Origin: Owenia fusiformis
Lineage: Eukaryota; Annelida; Polychaeta; Sabellida; Oweniidae
Reading direction: 5' to 3'
NCBI GenBank assembly: GCA_903813345.2
Contig: CAIIXF020000006.1
Location: 6,312,989 to 6,376,988 of the forward strand
DNA: 64,000 nucleotides
This document shows positions 10,901-23,290 of this stretch, piece after piece; position 1 is the stretch's first letter, and each line of letters opens with the position of its first letter. The notes below the pieces were generated by a model. It was not told the DNA's origin. It searched no databases and worked only from the letters and a program-made list of their open reading frames with translations. A program made the position numbers and the translations under genes.

Positions 10901-13900
10901 AGAACTTGTTAAACTGATTAATCTGGGAGTAGATTTTTTCAACTTGATATTTTCAGAAAAGAAGGAATGGTATTGGGATATACAAGTTACCAATGCATCA
11001 GATTTACTGATATTGCCCTTTTAATATAGAAAGGGGGCATCCAGTTCATTATTTTCAGGATATCACATTGTACATGCACATGTCCATGTAGATTCTATTG
11101 AAAAATGAAAAAAATTGAAGTGAAAGTCAAAAATATTAAAACTGGTCATCCAAAATTAAATAAAATACTTACTTTCATACTTGCTGGTTTTTACTTTACA
11201 ATCTTTAGTATTGAGGTGAAAACCATTCGCTCCAATGTACATCCAATATGTAAGATATATCAGCCCAATATAGATCCATGTACTTCTGTCCCTTACATGC
11301 AACATATTGGAAGATGTGTACGCCTGGCTATATCCAGTTGTCACAGTTGAAACCTGATCTCAACAATTGAAAATACTCTATGTTGAACTGGTTGTACAGG
11401 GTGTCAAAATATTCTGGCACCCCCTAAAACATATACAGGGGATTCGGCACTGTTTTCAGTTAAGAGGATACAAAATGTAATAATATGGTAACTTCATTTT
11501 AAAATACTCCATCATGATAATATAAAAACATAAATATACGCTTATTATTTGGGATGAAGAAATTATGTGATACCCTGTAATTCAGCATTTGGCTAACATT
11601 TCACAAAATAGATACTGAAAAAATATTAAAGCATTTCCTAGATTTAGTTATTTACCCTTCTTTAATGTGTAACTTGGTGTTTCGTTTATTCTTCCAAAAA
11701 GATTTCAAGAGAATAATATTATTTTAATATAGATATAAATATTGATTAATATTTCAGTTAGTTCTACTTGTTTGATTATCTGATTGATCAATATGAGTTT
11801 TGCTGATGTTATCAACATGTCAGAACATATTTTGTTTACCATGAATAGAATCTGTCAATCAATTGGTCAGCGGTCAAATGCCTGACTCATTTGTGTGAAA
11901 GATACTTTAAGGTCATTCCTAGTGCACTTTTATATCACTACCAAGATGCATTGTTGGATTTTTAAGTCAGACATAAAGAGGGATTCTAATAAATCATAAT
12001 GGCCACGAAATAGTACTATAGTGTTGTGCTAATTATTTTGTGACTTGTACTTAGTAACAGTGTTTGACTCCAAAGTTGGTGTCCGTAACAAATGGTTACA
12101 CTCTGTAACTGCAATCAGGTGGTGACATAATGTTAATCCTAACTCAAGAATATTGATCAACAAAGTTTTGAAAATTGAGATCTGTTAGACTAGTGATGTA
12201 TTGTCATCTTTATCTCATTTTTAAACTACCTGTAGAAATACTTAGCCCTGAGAGCTAGCCTTTATTGAATAAGGAAACACATATATAAAGTAAAAAATTC
12301 ACTAATATTTCTGCTTACATTTATTTTGAATTCAAACTCCTACAAAAATTCATGAAAGGTCCATTTAAGATCATTAAGATATGACCAGCAAAGCTTTAAA
12401 ATCATCTGTAGTAGTCAGAGGTAAGTTTGGTTTAATTTAATGCTTATTCAGGGTAGTTGTTGACAAAGTTACATTCATATACACATTACACATACTGTGT
12501 TTTGCACATTTCAGATGAATGGCACTGTTATTTCTGGTGCACATCTGCGTGTAACTATGGCACGACGTCAACCAAACATTGAACAATTTGCCAAACCAGC
12601 ACCAACAGCAGGTTCCTCAGGGGGCACCAGTCAGTGGGGAAATCTAGGTAGGGATTTTGTACTCTTGGACTTGAGGCAAAATATCATATTTCTGTGAAAC
12701 TTATTTCTTGTTTATTGAAGATATACAAGTAAAATACAATGTTACCACATACTTTGTTTTCAATGTTTTTGTCTCAAGAAAAACTAGTTTTATGTCACCA
12801 ACAGAAGTGGTGACATATTGTTATAGTTTTCAACTTTTATGTGGATCAGGCAGTTGGTTTCAGTGTTTGGCATCTGTAGCTAATGGCAAGTGGTGACTGC
12901 CTCGTTACCCCTTATCATAATTATGTCACCACCAAAAGTGGTGACATATTGTTATGGTCTCCGTTTTTTTGCGACGGCGGTTCGAGGTTGGCGTCCGGCG
13001 GTTGGAGGTTGGCGTCTGTAACAATTTCTTACAACTTCCTATAACTTAACAAATACTGTTTAGACTTACTTCAATTTTTTTCTAAATCACCTACATGTTC
13101 TCAGAAGTTCAAATCTGACTTTAGATTTGACATTTGACCTTCAAATCTGACTTAAGATTTGACATTTGACCTTCAATGACCTTCTCAAGGTCAAAAAAGG
13201 TCAAAAAGGTCTGTTTTCAACTTGCTTCAAATTGACTAAATTTTTTTTTCAAAATCATCTACATGTTCTCAGAAATTCAAATCTGACTTTAGATTTGACA
13301 TTTGACCTTCAATGACCTTCTCAAGGTCAAAAACGGTCAAAAAGGTCTGTCTTCGACTTGCTTCAAATTGACTAAAAAAAATTTTCAAAATCATCTACGT
13401 GTTCTCAGAAATTCAAATCTGACTTTAGATTTGACTTAAGATTTGACATTTGACCTTCAATGACCTTCTCAAAGTCAAAAAAGGTCAAAAAGGTCTTTTT
13501 TCAACTTGCTTCAAATTGACTAAATTTTTTTTTCAAAATCATCTACGTGTTCTCAGAAATTCAAATCTGACTTTAGATTTGACTTAAGATTTGACCTTCA
13601 ATGACCTTCTCAAAGTCAAAAAAGGTCAAAAAGGTCTTTTTTCATCTTGCTTCAAATTGACTAAATTTTTTTTTCAAAATCATCTACATGTTCTCAGAAA
13701 TTCAAATATGACTTTAGATTTGACTTTAGATTTGACATTTGACCTTCAATGACCTTCTCAAGGTCAAAAAAGGTCAAAAAGGTCTTTTTTCAACTTGCTT
13801 CAAATTGACTCCTTCAATGACCTTCTCAATGTCAAAAAAGGTCAAAAAGGTCTTTTTTCATCTTGCTTCAATTGACTAAATTTTTTTTCAAAATCATCTA

Positions 13901-14796
13901 CATGTTCTCAGAAATTCAAATATGACTTTAGATTTGACATTTGACCTTCAATGACCTTCTCAAGGTCAAAAAAGGTCAAAAAGGTCTTTTTTCAACTTGC
14001 TTCAAATTGACTCCTTCAATGACCTTCTCAATGTCAAAAAAGGTCAAAAAGGTATTTTTTCATCTTGCTTCAAATTGACTAAATTTTTTTTTCAAAATCA
14101 TCTACATGTTCTCAGAAATTCAAATATGACTTTAGATTTGACTTTAGATTTGACATTTGACCTTCACTGACCTTCTCAAGGTCAAAAAAGGTCAAAAAGG
14201 TCTTTTTTCAACTTGCTTCAAATTGACTAATTTTTTTTTCAAAATCATCTACATGTTCTCAGAAATTCAAATCTGACTTTAGATTTGACCTTTAATGACC
14301 TTCTCAAGGTCAAAAAAGGTCTGTTTTCAACTTGCTTCAAATTGACCAAATTTTTTTTTCAAAATCATCTACATCTTTTCAGAAGTTCAAATTTGACTTT
14401 ACAAGTTCTCAGAAATTCAAATCTGACTTAAGTTTGAACTCATAATATTGTGAGCAACTAGGTGGTGACATTTTGTCATGTTAATGCCTTGTTGAAATTT
14501 TGAAAAAGTATTCATTGATATTCAAACAAACACCTTGTATTAATCTTGTATTAATTGCCCACACATTGATATTATTGGTAGAATTAAACAATAAAAGCTT
14601 TCATTCTGTTGGGTACTTTTGATAAATTTAGCAGTGGGGGGTCACAAAGAGTCCTCTAAAGAATTCAGCATTAATTGTGACATTAGAACATTGTAAGAGC
14701 CTTAAATATATATTTTCAGCGGCTAACCACTCACAGAAAGGATCTCATAAAGACAAACGTGACTTAGTGACTTACGACAATGAGGATATATTCTGA
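4996..14796 (+). CDS. NELFE: Negative elongation factor E (NELF-E), RRM-containing Pol II pausing factor
   Basis: NELF-E is the RNA-binding subunit of the NELF complex, which with DSIF holds RNA polymerase II in promoter-proximal pause in the nucleus. Ten coding exons fit in phase: 4996-5076, 5912-5987, 6240-6298, 7324-7383, 7701-7772, 8307-8376, 8757-8910, 9092-9146, 12515-12647, 14720-14796. They total 837 bases and 278 residues. The N-terminus has the family signature LSEEEEILQKKF, followed by EQLKKLVQSG, GFKRLKKSK and a SLYDSFVPS block. A short RD run (ERRDRERDRERE, residues 140-151) precedes the RRM, with RNP2-like TIYIHG near 158 and RNP1-like CGFVTFEK near 192-199. The C-terminus keeps DKRDLVTYDNEDIF, like the human tail. 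The main oddity is length: human NELF-E has about 380 residues with a long RD repeat; here it is only about six dipeptides. Confidence 0.93.
6384..7020. mobile_element. 637-bp Tc1/mariner-type MITE in NELFE intron 3
   Basis: The ends are inverted repeats of about 40 bp. The right end read inward is TACAGGGTGTCAAATAAGTC; the left end differs by a few bases. The elements begin and end in TA, the usual Tc1/mariner target. A run of CCCCCC followed by TTAACTTTTT is shared by both arms. No transposase frame is present. Confidence 0.75.
9870..10320. repeat. Degenerate minisatellite in NELFE intron 8
   Basis: About a dozen divergent copies of a unit of roughly 30-40 bases, built around GTAGTTCACTTATGTTGG and GGTAGAGCCT, run head to tail. 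Unit length varies through indels. It does not form a reading frame and is probably neutral. Confidence 0.65.
11395..11579. mobile_element. 185-bp TA-flanked MITE
   Basis: The left end TACAGGGTGTCA and right end TGATACCCTGTA are inverted repeats with TA at both borders. The CAGGGTG(T/C)C start is seen in many mariner-like elements. The interior has no coding capacity. Confidence 0.6.
12791..14475. mobile_element. Composite element bounded by TATGTCACCACC-type termini and filled with a tandem array
   Basis: The start carries a palindrome, TATGTCACCAAC..GTGGTGACATA, at 12791 and a second copy at 12922. The far end near 14460-14470 has GGTGGTGACATTTTGTCAT, inverted relative to the start. Between them lies a tandem array (13060-14440). 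It occupies the last NELFE intron (12648-14719). A truncated relative with similar termini and unit sequence lies at about 44640-44890. The transposition class is unknown. Confidence 0.6.
13060..14440. repeat. Tandem array, about nine units of roughly 140-200 bp
   Basis: Each unit contains GACCTTCTCAAGGTCAAAAA, CAACTTGCTTCAAATTGAC, a T-run, TCAAAATCATCTACATG and TTCAAATCTGACTTTAGA. The landmark TCAAAATCATCTAC recurs about nine times, with spacing varied by internal duplication of the GATTTGACNTTTGACC part. It is rich in AAGGTCA/TGACCTT nuclear-receptor-like half sites. Confidence 0.8.
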
Positions 14797-15336
14797 GATC
14801 GCAGCCTGTAAAATTGTATATTATCTTTGGAGACATATACCATGAGGGTCAAAGAAGAAACTTCAATGAGAGTTTCAATGTGAAATAAAATGCCAGGCTC
14901 TTATGAAAGTTATTTTGATTGAAGAGCTGGATTTTGATTAGTTGATAAAATCTAAGATTGAAGAATTATCTGAAGCCCCAAGAGTATAGATGGTGAAGCT
15001 GTGGAAAAGGATAGGACATATACTGCATTTTGACTTTGGTGAACAATCAAAACAGATCAGCCCAGGAACATCAATGTGAAAACAGAGTTGTGGACTTTTC
15101 CTGATTTATTATGTTAATGCTGTAGTGCAATATTTGACACCTGTCTACAATTTACATTTAAGCAGAACACTAGTGTAGCATTGCGCCTTACTTTGTATCA
15201 AATCTAGCATTGCCAGCACGATCATTCTTTCTTTGCATCAAATAGAACTTGAGCTCTGAAAATGGAATATAGTATTTGTTTTTTCCTATTTTTTATCATA
15301 TTCACGCCAGTGTTATCGATTGTTTTGTCTCCTCAC

Positions 15337-15342
15337 AATAAA
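15337..15342 (+). terminator. Candidate NELFE polyadenylation signal AATAAA
   Basis: AATAAA lies about 540 bases past the NELFE stop codon at 14796. A second AATAAA follows at 15429-15434. Either could end the transcript before the convergent gene whose coding part ends at 15922. Confidence 0.45.
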
Positions 15343-15921
15343 GCTACCTCTTAAAAAACCACAAAAGTCTACTTCCTGATGTCAAAAGTTATTCAATGGT
15401 CCATATTTTAAAGTTTTCCAAACCAGAGAATAAAGTATTTATTCTAAGATAGATGGTGCTGACCATGCCTATTCCCTAACATGAAACATGAATACAACAT
15501 TTTCTAGGAATCATATAAAATTGTTACAATAATTTATTCACAATTTTTACATAAATATGACAAAATTACCCTGCATATTTTAGCCCAGTATGATACTGTG
15601 GCATGTTTAAATTACCCTTTTTCCCCTATCTTTCTCTTAGGAAAATTCATCCCTATGTGTAGTTTAGGATTCCTTAGAGTGTCAAACCCAGTTTTAGTAT
15701 TTACAAATGTTTCATCTGGGGTAGAATTTGAGTGTCATGATTATAGTACAGTCTGTGTTGCAAAATCAGGGATATTTATAAATGATAGAAAATTATATTT
15801 TACCATGGGCTTTCAATTCGATTAGATAAAGCCCATGATTTTACTGAGTATGTATACAACATGATTCTATTTGACCATTTGGTAGTTTTCGGAGTATTGT
15901 ACAGTGTTGCCTTGGTGATTT

Positions 15922-18900
15922 TTACTCATATGAAGGATTTGACATTGGAGATTGATATTTTTGTAGGAAGTTTATTCTAGGTATCGTCATATCATTCTCG
16001 TGATAGTCAAGCTTTTCTGCCGTTGTCTTGGAATTATGTTTCTTACGACGATGCCTTCGTAGGCACAAACAAAATATTATCAAGGCAAAGTATGTCAGAG
16101 CCAATAAGCCAGCCAGGATCGTAACAGTTGATATGTACTCAGGACTTGATTTGCACTGGCTGGTCATCACATTACCACTTTGACCGCCTTCAGTCCCTAA
16201 AGAAAAATTTTGAATGTTTATTTACTGTAAAATAGGGTATTTGTTTCCGAGACTGAAAGCTAAAGTAAAATTTATTTTTGTGTTAACCTAATTTAAGGTT
16301 GAACATATGGCACTTCATGTAGTTCATGAATTGCTAATATCTATTTTGTATTAATTAAAAGCTGAAGTTTATGGTTTTTATTAAAAAATGTCATCTGTGG
16401 ATGATATTTGATTGAAGAATTCCCAAGCAATTTTTTCTAATTACATATAAATTACCTATTCCATTATTCACAGTGTCGATGACTTTAATAGTTTTCTCCA
16501 TTGTGAATTCATTCTCCTTTTCCGAAGTGGTACGTCGTCTTCTCGTATGTGGATTACAGTCCTGTATAAGGGAAATAAATATAAAGGTGTGTGCTTAGGA
16601 AGTTCATATTACAGTGAGAAACAAATCCCCAAATTTGAAATTAAATTTCTTCCCAATGGTATATCTTTCTATTAAGATACTATTTCACTAAAATGAAATA
16701 CAGATTACCATTTTTGAGTCACATTTTATGTACATTTAGGAGGGCTTCTATGGTATGATATACTGGCACTGAGTCCATTACTTTTTGTATACTAAGTATA
16801 GTAAGTAACAATTTAAAAATTAAACTTACTGGAGAAGGCTCTTCACAAACTGTTCTATTGGTACAAGCTAGTGCACGCGCTGTCACTTTAACACCATCAG
16901 ATCCCGAGAACTTGTGTGCATAAATCTTAACTTGAATAATATTTTTGTTTGCTATATCATCTGGATCGTAGTTAGATATATCTATGGGGTTAGGCTGGAG
17001 CACGTCATTGCTGTCAGGATCGGGACACCTACTTGTCATACAGATGATAATGATGAGATGTAATTTACATGTGTAGTCGTGTATTACTATTTATATTTTC
17101 TATATTTATATATTAGTCTATTGATGAATTAAAGATGAAAAATTCTTCTTTGATTTTATTGATTGTAAGAATGATTTTGTTGATTTTGAGTCAAACAAGT
17201 TATAGTTTACAGTCAATCATGTTTTAGAGTCAAACAAGTTATATAGTTTACAGTCAACCGTGTAATAGAGTCAAACAGGTTATAGTTTACAGTCAAATGT
17301 GTTATAGAGTCAAACAAGTTATACTAAACAGTCAAACGTGTTATAGAATCAAACAAGTTATAGTTAACAGTCAAATGAGTTATAGAATCAAACAAGTTAT
17401 AGTTCACGGTCAATTGTGTTATTGAGTCAAACACGTTATAGTTAACAGTCAAATGTGTTATAGAGTCGAACAAGTTATAGTTTACAGTTAATGACTTAAG
17501 AGTTATGTCAAACAAGTTATAGGTTACAGTCAAATGTGCTATAGTCAAACAAGTTATATGTTACAGTCAAACATGTTATAGAGTCAAACAAGTTAAAGAT
17601 TACAGTCATTGACTCAACGTGTTATAAAGTCAGATAAGTTATACTTTACAGTGAAACATGTTATAGAGCCAAACAAGTTATAATTTACAGTCAACCATGT
17701 TATAGAGTCAAACAGGTTATAGTTTACAGTCAAATGTGTTATAGAGTCGAACAAGTTATAGTTTACAGTCAGACATGTTATAGTCAAACCAGAAAAACAG
17801 CAACTCCACAGAGTAGCAAATCTCACCAAACAAAACATATTTTGATATTAAGTGGCCCTCTTGAAAACTTAATCCTGAACCAAACATATGAACCAATTCC
17901 ATCCACTGATTTGAGATAGAAAAGATTTTTTTCCAAAAATAAATATAATACTGTATATAAAATAAAATCCATCCCCTGGTATTTGATTTCAGCTTTCATC
18001 TTTAAAATTTCCTCTCAACAGAGTTCCTTTGTCCCTAGGCATCAGCATATGAAATTTGAACCACATCCATCTGCTGATATTTGAGTTATCAAGTTATCAA
18101 AGATTATGTTTTTTAAAACATTTAACTGCTTTTTCATATAAGATTTTAACCAAATCCATTCACTGGTATTTGAGTGATCAAAGATTACATTTTTGTTAGA
18201 AAAATAGTGGCCATTTGGAAATTCAGATGCCATCTTGAAAATTCTTTCCCCAACAGAGCTACTGTGTCGCTAGGCATCAGCATATAAAATCTGAACCAAA
18301 TCGGTTCACTGATATTTTAGTTATCAATGATTACATATTTACGAGAAATGGCAGCCATTTTGAATTAAGAGACCATATTGAAAATTCCCTCTCAAGCACC
18401 CACAAGGCTTTGTAAGCCTATACAATTTGAATCAAATTCGTCAACTGGTTTTTGAATCATTGTCTGGACAAACGAATGGATGTATGAACTCACGGACTGA
18501 TGGACGGCTTCTCTATGTCCCTACAAAATTCCTTCGGTGAGATAACAAGTTATAGTTTACAGTCAAATGTGTTATAGTCAAACAAGTAATACTTTACAAT
18601 GAAATTTGTTATAGAGACAAACAATTTATAGTTTAAAGTCACATGTGTTATAGAGTCAAACAAGTTATGGTTTACGATTAAACATGTTATAGAATCAAAG
18701 AAGTTATAGTTTACAGTCAAACATGTTATAGAGTCATACAAGTCATTCAGTTGTGCTAGTTACACAAAGAGACTGTTTTGGTACCAAAATGCAGGAACCT
18801 CGGAGGTACGATTTTTCTTTTTCCAATTCTTTATTTCACGCGTAGTAGGTATTTTTATCACAAATATCTATCAGTATCATAATGTCTAAGTAAATTTACA

Positions 18901-21900
18901 TGTTTGCAAAAAAATAGTTCAGAAGACAACAGAATTGTTGATTTAATACCTTGCTTTTGATGCATAAATAAAACTTCAAAAACCAGTTAAAACAGTTAAG
19001 CTCCTAAGCTCTGCTAAGAAGAAATGTTCAAGACTAACGTTATTTATCAAAATATGTTTTGTTCGATGGGATTTGCTTCTCCATGGAGATGCTCTTTTTT
19101 TCTAGTTATGCATTACCTTCCTGCTATTAGTTCTTTGATTAGTTGTTCGTCTGTAGAACTTCTAGTAGACATTTGTGTCACCTTAAATGCCTTAAAATCT
19201 GGAAAGTGATTTAAATATTACAGTAAAAATAATTTGAAAATTTTTGAAGAAATTGCTAAGTTCACTCATCCATCAAGCGAGCCCTCATGTACAGATTGGG
19301 AATAAGTAACATGAACATTGCCACTAAGGTGTATTTACTGTAAACAAATTTGCAATTTTAAGAGCTGTATATTCCTTACCATCTGTATTGTGAAGGGTAA
19401 ATTTGACTGTTAATTCAGTTCCTAGCTGATATGTATTTGAGCCATCTTCAACTTCTACCCCTTCGATTACCATGTCAATTGCAGTTTCACGATCCGACAC
19501 TTCACTTCCTTTATTCAAGTCTCTAGACATTAAAATATAAGAAGCATTTATTTTCAAATCTCTAGACTTTATGATATGTCAATCGATTTTATTAATGTTG
19601 TTCTCTTAAATTTTGTGTACCTCTGTTTTGTAAGGGGCAACATTCCAAAACAGGTAAATTAAGATTTACCAACTTTTTGAGATCATTGGTTTTGGGAATT
19701 TGTGGTACTAATAAAATAAGTAAAAAATGTTTACCTGAGTGGGTCAACCGCAGTTATGTGCTCTGTTACGAAGTTGCCATTTGCCAACAAGATACATTTT
19801 GCCTGATGTATAATGTTATGTGATGTGAGGTAATCCTCATTAGTTTGTACTACAATGTCCACAATTTGATGTACATCCTGGTTCTTGGAAAACAAAAATA
19901 AATTTTTACATCAAATATTTTGTATCTTTCAACATGTGCTTAGAATAAATTAAAAATCACTACCCGAGGCATTGCTCACCGAATTGGGTGTATAAACTTT
20001 TAGATGTTGAAAAATACAGTATTTTTGATTGGCTATGCAAAAGTGAAAAATATATATTTTAGATGCATAGAATAAAGTGAGTTTTCAATTTCTATGCTTC
20101 TGATTGCCCCTGTCCCATTTTTATGAACATTTCTTACTTACATTTTCTACCTTTCTGGCACAGTCAGCAAATTGAAAATCAGGAGTTGAGTATATATCAC
20201 CAGTCTGAGTTATAGCACAGTTTGCATCATCTTTCTTCCCATATATGTATATCAGCCCATTAAAAGAGGCAGTATTAATGTAGGGTTGCACATTGACTTT
20301 CATAGAATCATTGTCACACACCTCAACTACAACTAAAAATAATAAAAGAAAATTCCTTCACGATCTGCAAACTAACATACATATACATGTAGTCTTGGAT
20401 TGCGAGCACTTGAAAAATAAACATATTTTGATTTAATGTTATCGTACATGTCCAAAACATCTTTTTAGGATACAAAACATAATGAATCATAATTTATATT
20501 AACTCCTTCCCAATATACACTATTTTGGTCCCATTTTTCCCATAGATAAGTATTGTTAAAGAACACTTGCTAATGCAAACACTTTTGGTTGGTCCTAGTG
20601 GTGTTCGGATTAGACAGGTTAGAGTGTAGTATGAGGTTATATAATGGTTCTTTCTGTATCGTGTTTATACTCGAGTGAGTATATGATATATTAACAAGTG
20701 AGCGTAGCGAACGAGTGAATACATTATATTCTCACGAGAGTATAAAATGCACGATCTACATAATGAACCATTATATAATCTTATTATGCCACTCTAAGTT
20801 CAATTACAGTTGATTCGAACACAATCATAACAATTAAAAACCATAAAAATATCCCATTGCCAACTCAGTAATGCCGATGTTGATCTCGATCCATTTATGA
20901 CGTCACTTGATTCTAGCAAATCATGTGGGAACCATTTATGACGTCACTTGATTCTAGGAAATCATGTGTAACAAAACATACACCTCGTTCTTCGGTCAAT
21001 ATTCATTTGTTCCCAGAATGCACTTCTACAGTGGTATACGCTGGAGTGTATACGGAGGAGTTGTATACGATGACGATATACCACTCTCCACTGTATATCG
21101 TTGTTATAGACCCATGTTATACAACTGTAATCGGACTTAGAGTGGTATAATAACTCTTACCTCTTGGATCAGTGCATGTGCTCCCAGTGTATCCATACTT
21201 GCAGTAACATGCGGATATAGAGGGCGAACACATAAAGGTCCCTGTTGTGTTGCATGTTTCACAACCTGATGTTGTAAGATCAGCTGTAGCATCTTCAAAA
21301 TAATTATGAATATCAAACATTTACATTAGTTTAGTTTTATTCCAAAAAATATACAGAATACAGTTAATAGTACAATGTACTTCTGACGCCTATGGATTTA
21401 AACAAATAAGTGTGACTTTATTCATTGGTCTATCTCAAATGACCACGATTTTATGGTTATTTTACAAAACATCCTCAAAATGCTGGTCTCATCTCTGGAG
21501 GCTAATTTGAACACACCAGGTGACTAGATGCTCACAGATATCATGTGTAATGGCTCTAATCATCCTTCTTATCTCTTGTTTCAACTCTCTGATCCTTCTC
21601 CATGGAAGTATCCATGATTTACCAAGGGGGGCTCAATTTTCTCCTGCCTGGGGGTTCGTTTTTTAATGAAGAAGGGGGGGGTCGAGGCAAATGGGATGGG
21701 GGTTCGCAAAAATGGCCATAAAGTCGTGAACATAACAAGTGGACCAATTAAACTTAGTAGAATGAAAGAACATTGAAGAATGTTTAATTGTACCAAATAT
21801 GAGTTCAAATTTATGTTCGAACCCATCGAACCCCCCCCCCCCCATGGCTAGTGGCTACGGGCCTGACTGCTAACTCTCATTGGATCATTCGTTAATGCCT

Positions 21901-22860
21901 GTTGTTATATTATATGTTTTATGATTTTTGTATAATAGATTTCCTATCAGTAACATTGTAATTGAGAAAAGGCTTTAAGAGAGTAAGAGTTGCAATTTTT
22001 AGAGGGGTACCTCCAGTTGTATCTACTGCACAATCAAATCCAGCTTGGTTTGCTCCACATTGGCATGCACCTGTGGCACTTACACATTCAGCACCATTTT
22101 TGCAACCATCATTTAAGCAGTTGAAGTAACTTTCTAAAAATAAGTTAATGTCATATTAAGATATATGAAACAATGTAAACTTATACTATTACATTACACT
22201 TTGGGGGAAACGCAGTTTAGAATCACACATTCTGAATGAATTTTAATTTAGCACACACTAATCTGGACTGTATGTTTAAAGATGGAGTGATATACCTAGT
22301 CTCGCTTCAAGACGGTGCCTCCCCCCCCCTCTTTCTACTTCATCAACACAACATAACTTGTAGTTGGGGGAGCTCACAAGGCCTTGTGGCTAGATTATGA
22401 TTTACCTGGAATGAAGTTAACTCACCGCACGCTGTGTTGTCACTGTTGGCTGAGTAACCCTCCAAACAGACGCAACTCCCTATTGGTCCACAGTAAGAGT
22501 CAGGCACGTCACACGTCCCAATATCTTGTACGCCATGATTGTTGCAGGAAGTCCCTAATCCTCCTGAAGAATAAATTTTAAGACTCCTTCTTTGTTACAC
22601 CAATAGGTAACACCAACAAACTTGTTCATGTAACAATACAGATGTTATTTTTCATATGAAATTTTGATACTTCATACTCTCGAATAAATCTACTGTATCC
22701 TTTTTATAGAAACTTCATGTACAGGGTGACCCCCAAAAAACATTGGTTGATAGAGGGTCCATCATTATGATGCACCATGTAATAAAAGTCTATTGTTACC
22801 TTCAGCCACTAGAAAAGTGGATCCTAAAACCAGGAATAGGGTTAGAAGATCTCCTGACAT
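15922..22860 (-). CDS. EGF-like/ZP-domain type I membrane protein with furin-type cleavage site
   Basis: Twelve exons join in phase: 22800-22860, 22426-22563, 22011-22133, 21161-21292, 20142-20332, 19735-19883, 19380-19522, 19117-19198, 16830-17028, 16456-16561 and 15922-16196, which is eleven separate intervals plus the 3' UTR; they sum to 1599 bases, 532 residues. Residues 1-19 form a signal peptide (LLTLFLVLGSTFLVA). Three cysteine-rich EGF-like modules follow to about 150. Residues 155-406 fit a ZP domain: VCDNDSMKV start, GLIYIYG, LIAGRCPDP and VKVTARALAC. RRRR at 413-416 after CNPHT is the consensus furin site that normally follows a ZP module. A transmembrane helix spans about 463-487, with a 45-residue tail rich in basic residues next to the membrane. 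ZP modules polymerise into extracellular matrices. The family is clear; the orthologue is not. Confidence 0.85.
17185..17795. repeat. Tandem satellite, about 39-bp unit (first block)
   Basis: About 15 copies of a unit built from GTTATAGAGTCAAACAAG and TTATAGTTTACAGTCAAA run head to tail. Because 39 is a multiple of three, the minus strand stays open and gives repeated LTVNYNLFDSIT, which is a by-product of the repeat, not a gene. Confidence 0.85.
17783..18543 (+). mobile_element. Divergent copy of interspersed family A, splitting the 39-bp satellite
   Basis: It starts with a CAACTCCACAGAGTAGCAAATC segment close to the start of copies at 43333, 47173 and 48945, and ends with GGACTGATGGACGG..TTCCTTCGGTGAGATAA, matching their ends. 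Inside are three diverged units with AACCAAATC(C)(A/G)TTCACTGGTATTTGAG. The 39-bp satellite resumes right after it, so the element inserted into the array. Confidence 0.6.
18545..18745. repeat. 39-bp satellite, second block
   Basis: About five further copies of the unit seen at 17185-17795, in the same orientation, resume directly after the interspersed element. Confidence 0.8.
20621..20796. mobile_element. Foldback MITE-like palindrome
   Basis: The arms AGAGTG..GGTTATATAATGGTTC and GAACCATTATATAA..CACTCT are inverted, with inner arms ACTCGAGTGAG / CTCACGAGAGT that also pair. A related arm CTTAGAGTGGTATAATAAC lies near 21137. It sits in an intron of the ZP-protein gene. Confidence 0.6.
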
Positions 22861-23290
22861 CTTTTATTCATCTGTAAAAAGGAATAAAATACTCACAAAT
22901 TTTGCTAAAATGGTATTCTATGGTTCTTGACAAATATTAATCACAAATATAAAGTTGTATTGAAACATATATTGTAAGATGCTTAAAATGTTTTTTTTCA
23001 AAGTAAAAGAATGACCAAAACTCATTTCCATGTTTGATGTCCCCCCTAAAAAGTTGCACCGCATCAAAGTTCAGCTTTTTTGTTATTCCTGTTTCATTGG
23101 GCACACATTTTTGGGACACTGTATTTTAATCACATGGCCCAATCAGATGTCTAGAAATATCACCATAAATTATTAATATAGAAAGAACATATAGTATCAC
23201 GAATATATATACAGGGTGTGCCAAAAATGCAACTTTTTCAAAAGTCTAGGAAAGTATAATAACATTTAGGTATGAACATGGAAATTTAAT
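22861..23290. other. Upstream region of the ZP-protein gene
   Basis: This holds the 5' UTR and probable promoter of the minus-strand ZP gene, though I see no clear TATA or CCAAT cluster. Short sequences resembling mariner ends (ACAGGGTG..CCAAAAA) occur near 22722, 23108 and 23213, suggesting old transposon fragments. Confidence 0.4.

Larger units (their letters stand above)
9147..12514 (+). other. NELFE: NELFE intron 8 (about 3.4 kb)
   Basis: The intron runs between coding exons 8 and 9. It holds the degenerate repeat at about 9870-10320, a short TA-flanked MITE at 11395-11579, and near 12060-12128 a fragment ending in GGTGGTGACATAA that matches the edge of the element at 12791-14475. No additional exon is needed to complete the protein. 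Confidence 0.6.
17029..19116 (-). other. Repeat-filled intron of the ZP-protein gene
   Basis: This 2.1-kb intron separates the exon ending LIAGR from the one starting CPDP. Its content is almost all repeats: two blocks of a 39-bp satellite flanking a divergent interspersed repeat. The exon at 19117-19198 was found because the flanking exons' phases (1 and 2) required an exon of 3n+1 bases; it has a CTTTCCAG acceptor and GTAATG donor. Confidence 0.65.

Noticed and set aside
17324-17838. Open frames of repeated LTVNYNLFDSIT on the minus strand
   Set aside because: By-product of the 39-bp satellite; no start context or splice signals.
21581-21845. Overlapping minus-strand frames near a C-run
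   Set aside because: Part of a transposon-like segment with the GGCTACGGGCCTG end; frames depend on homopolymers.
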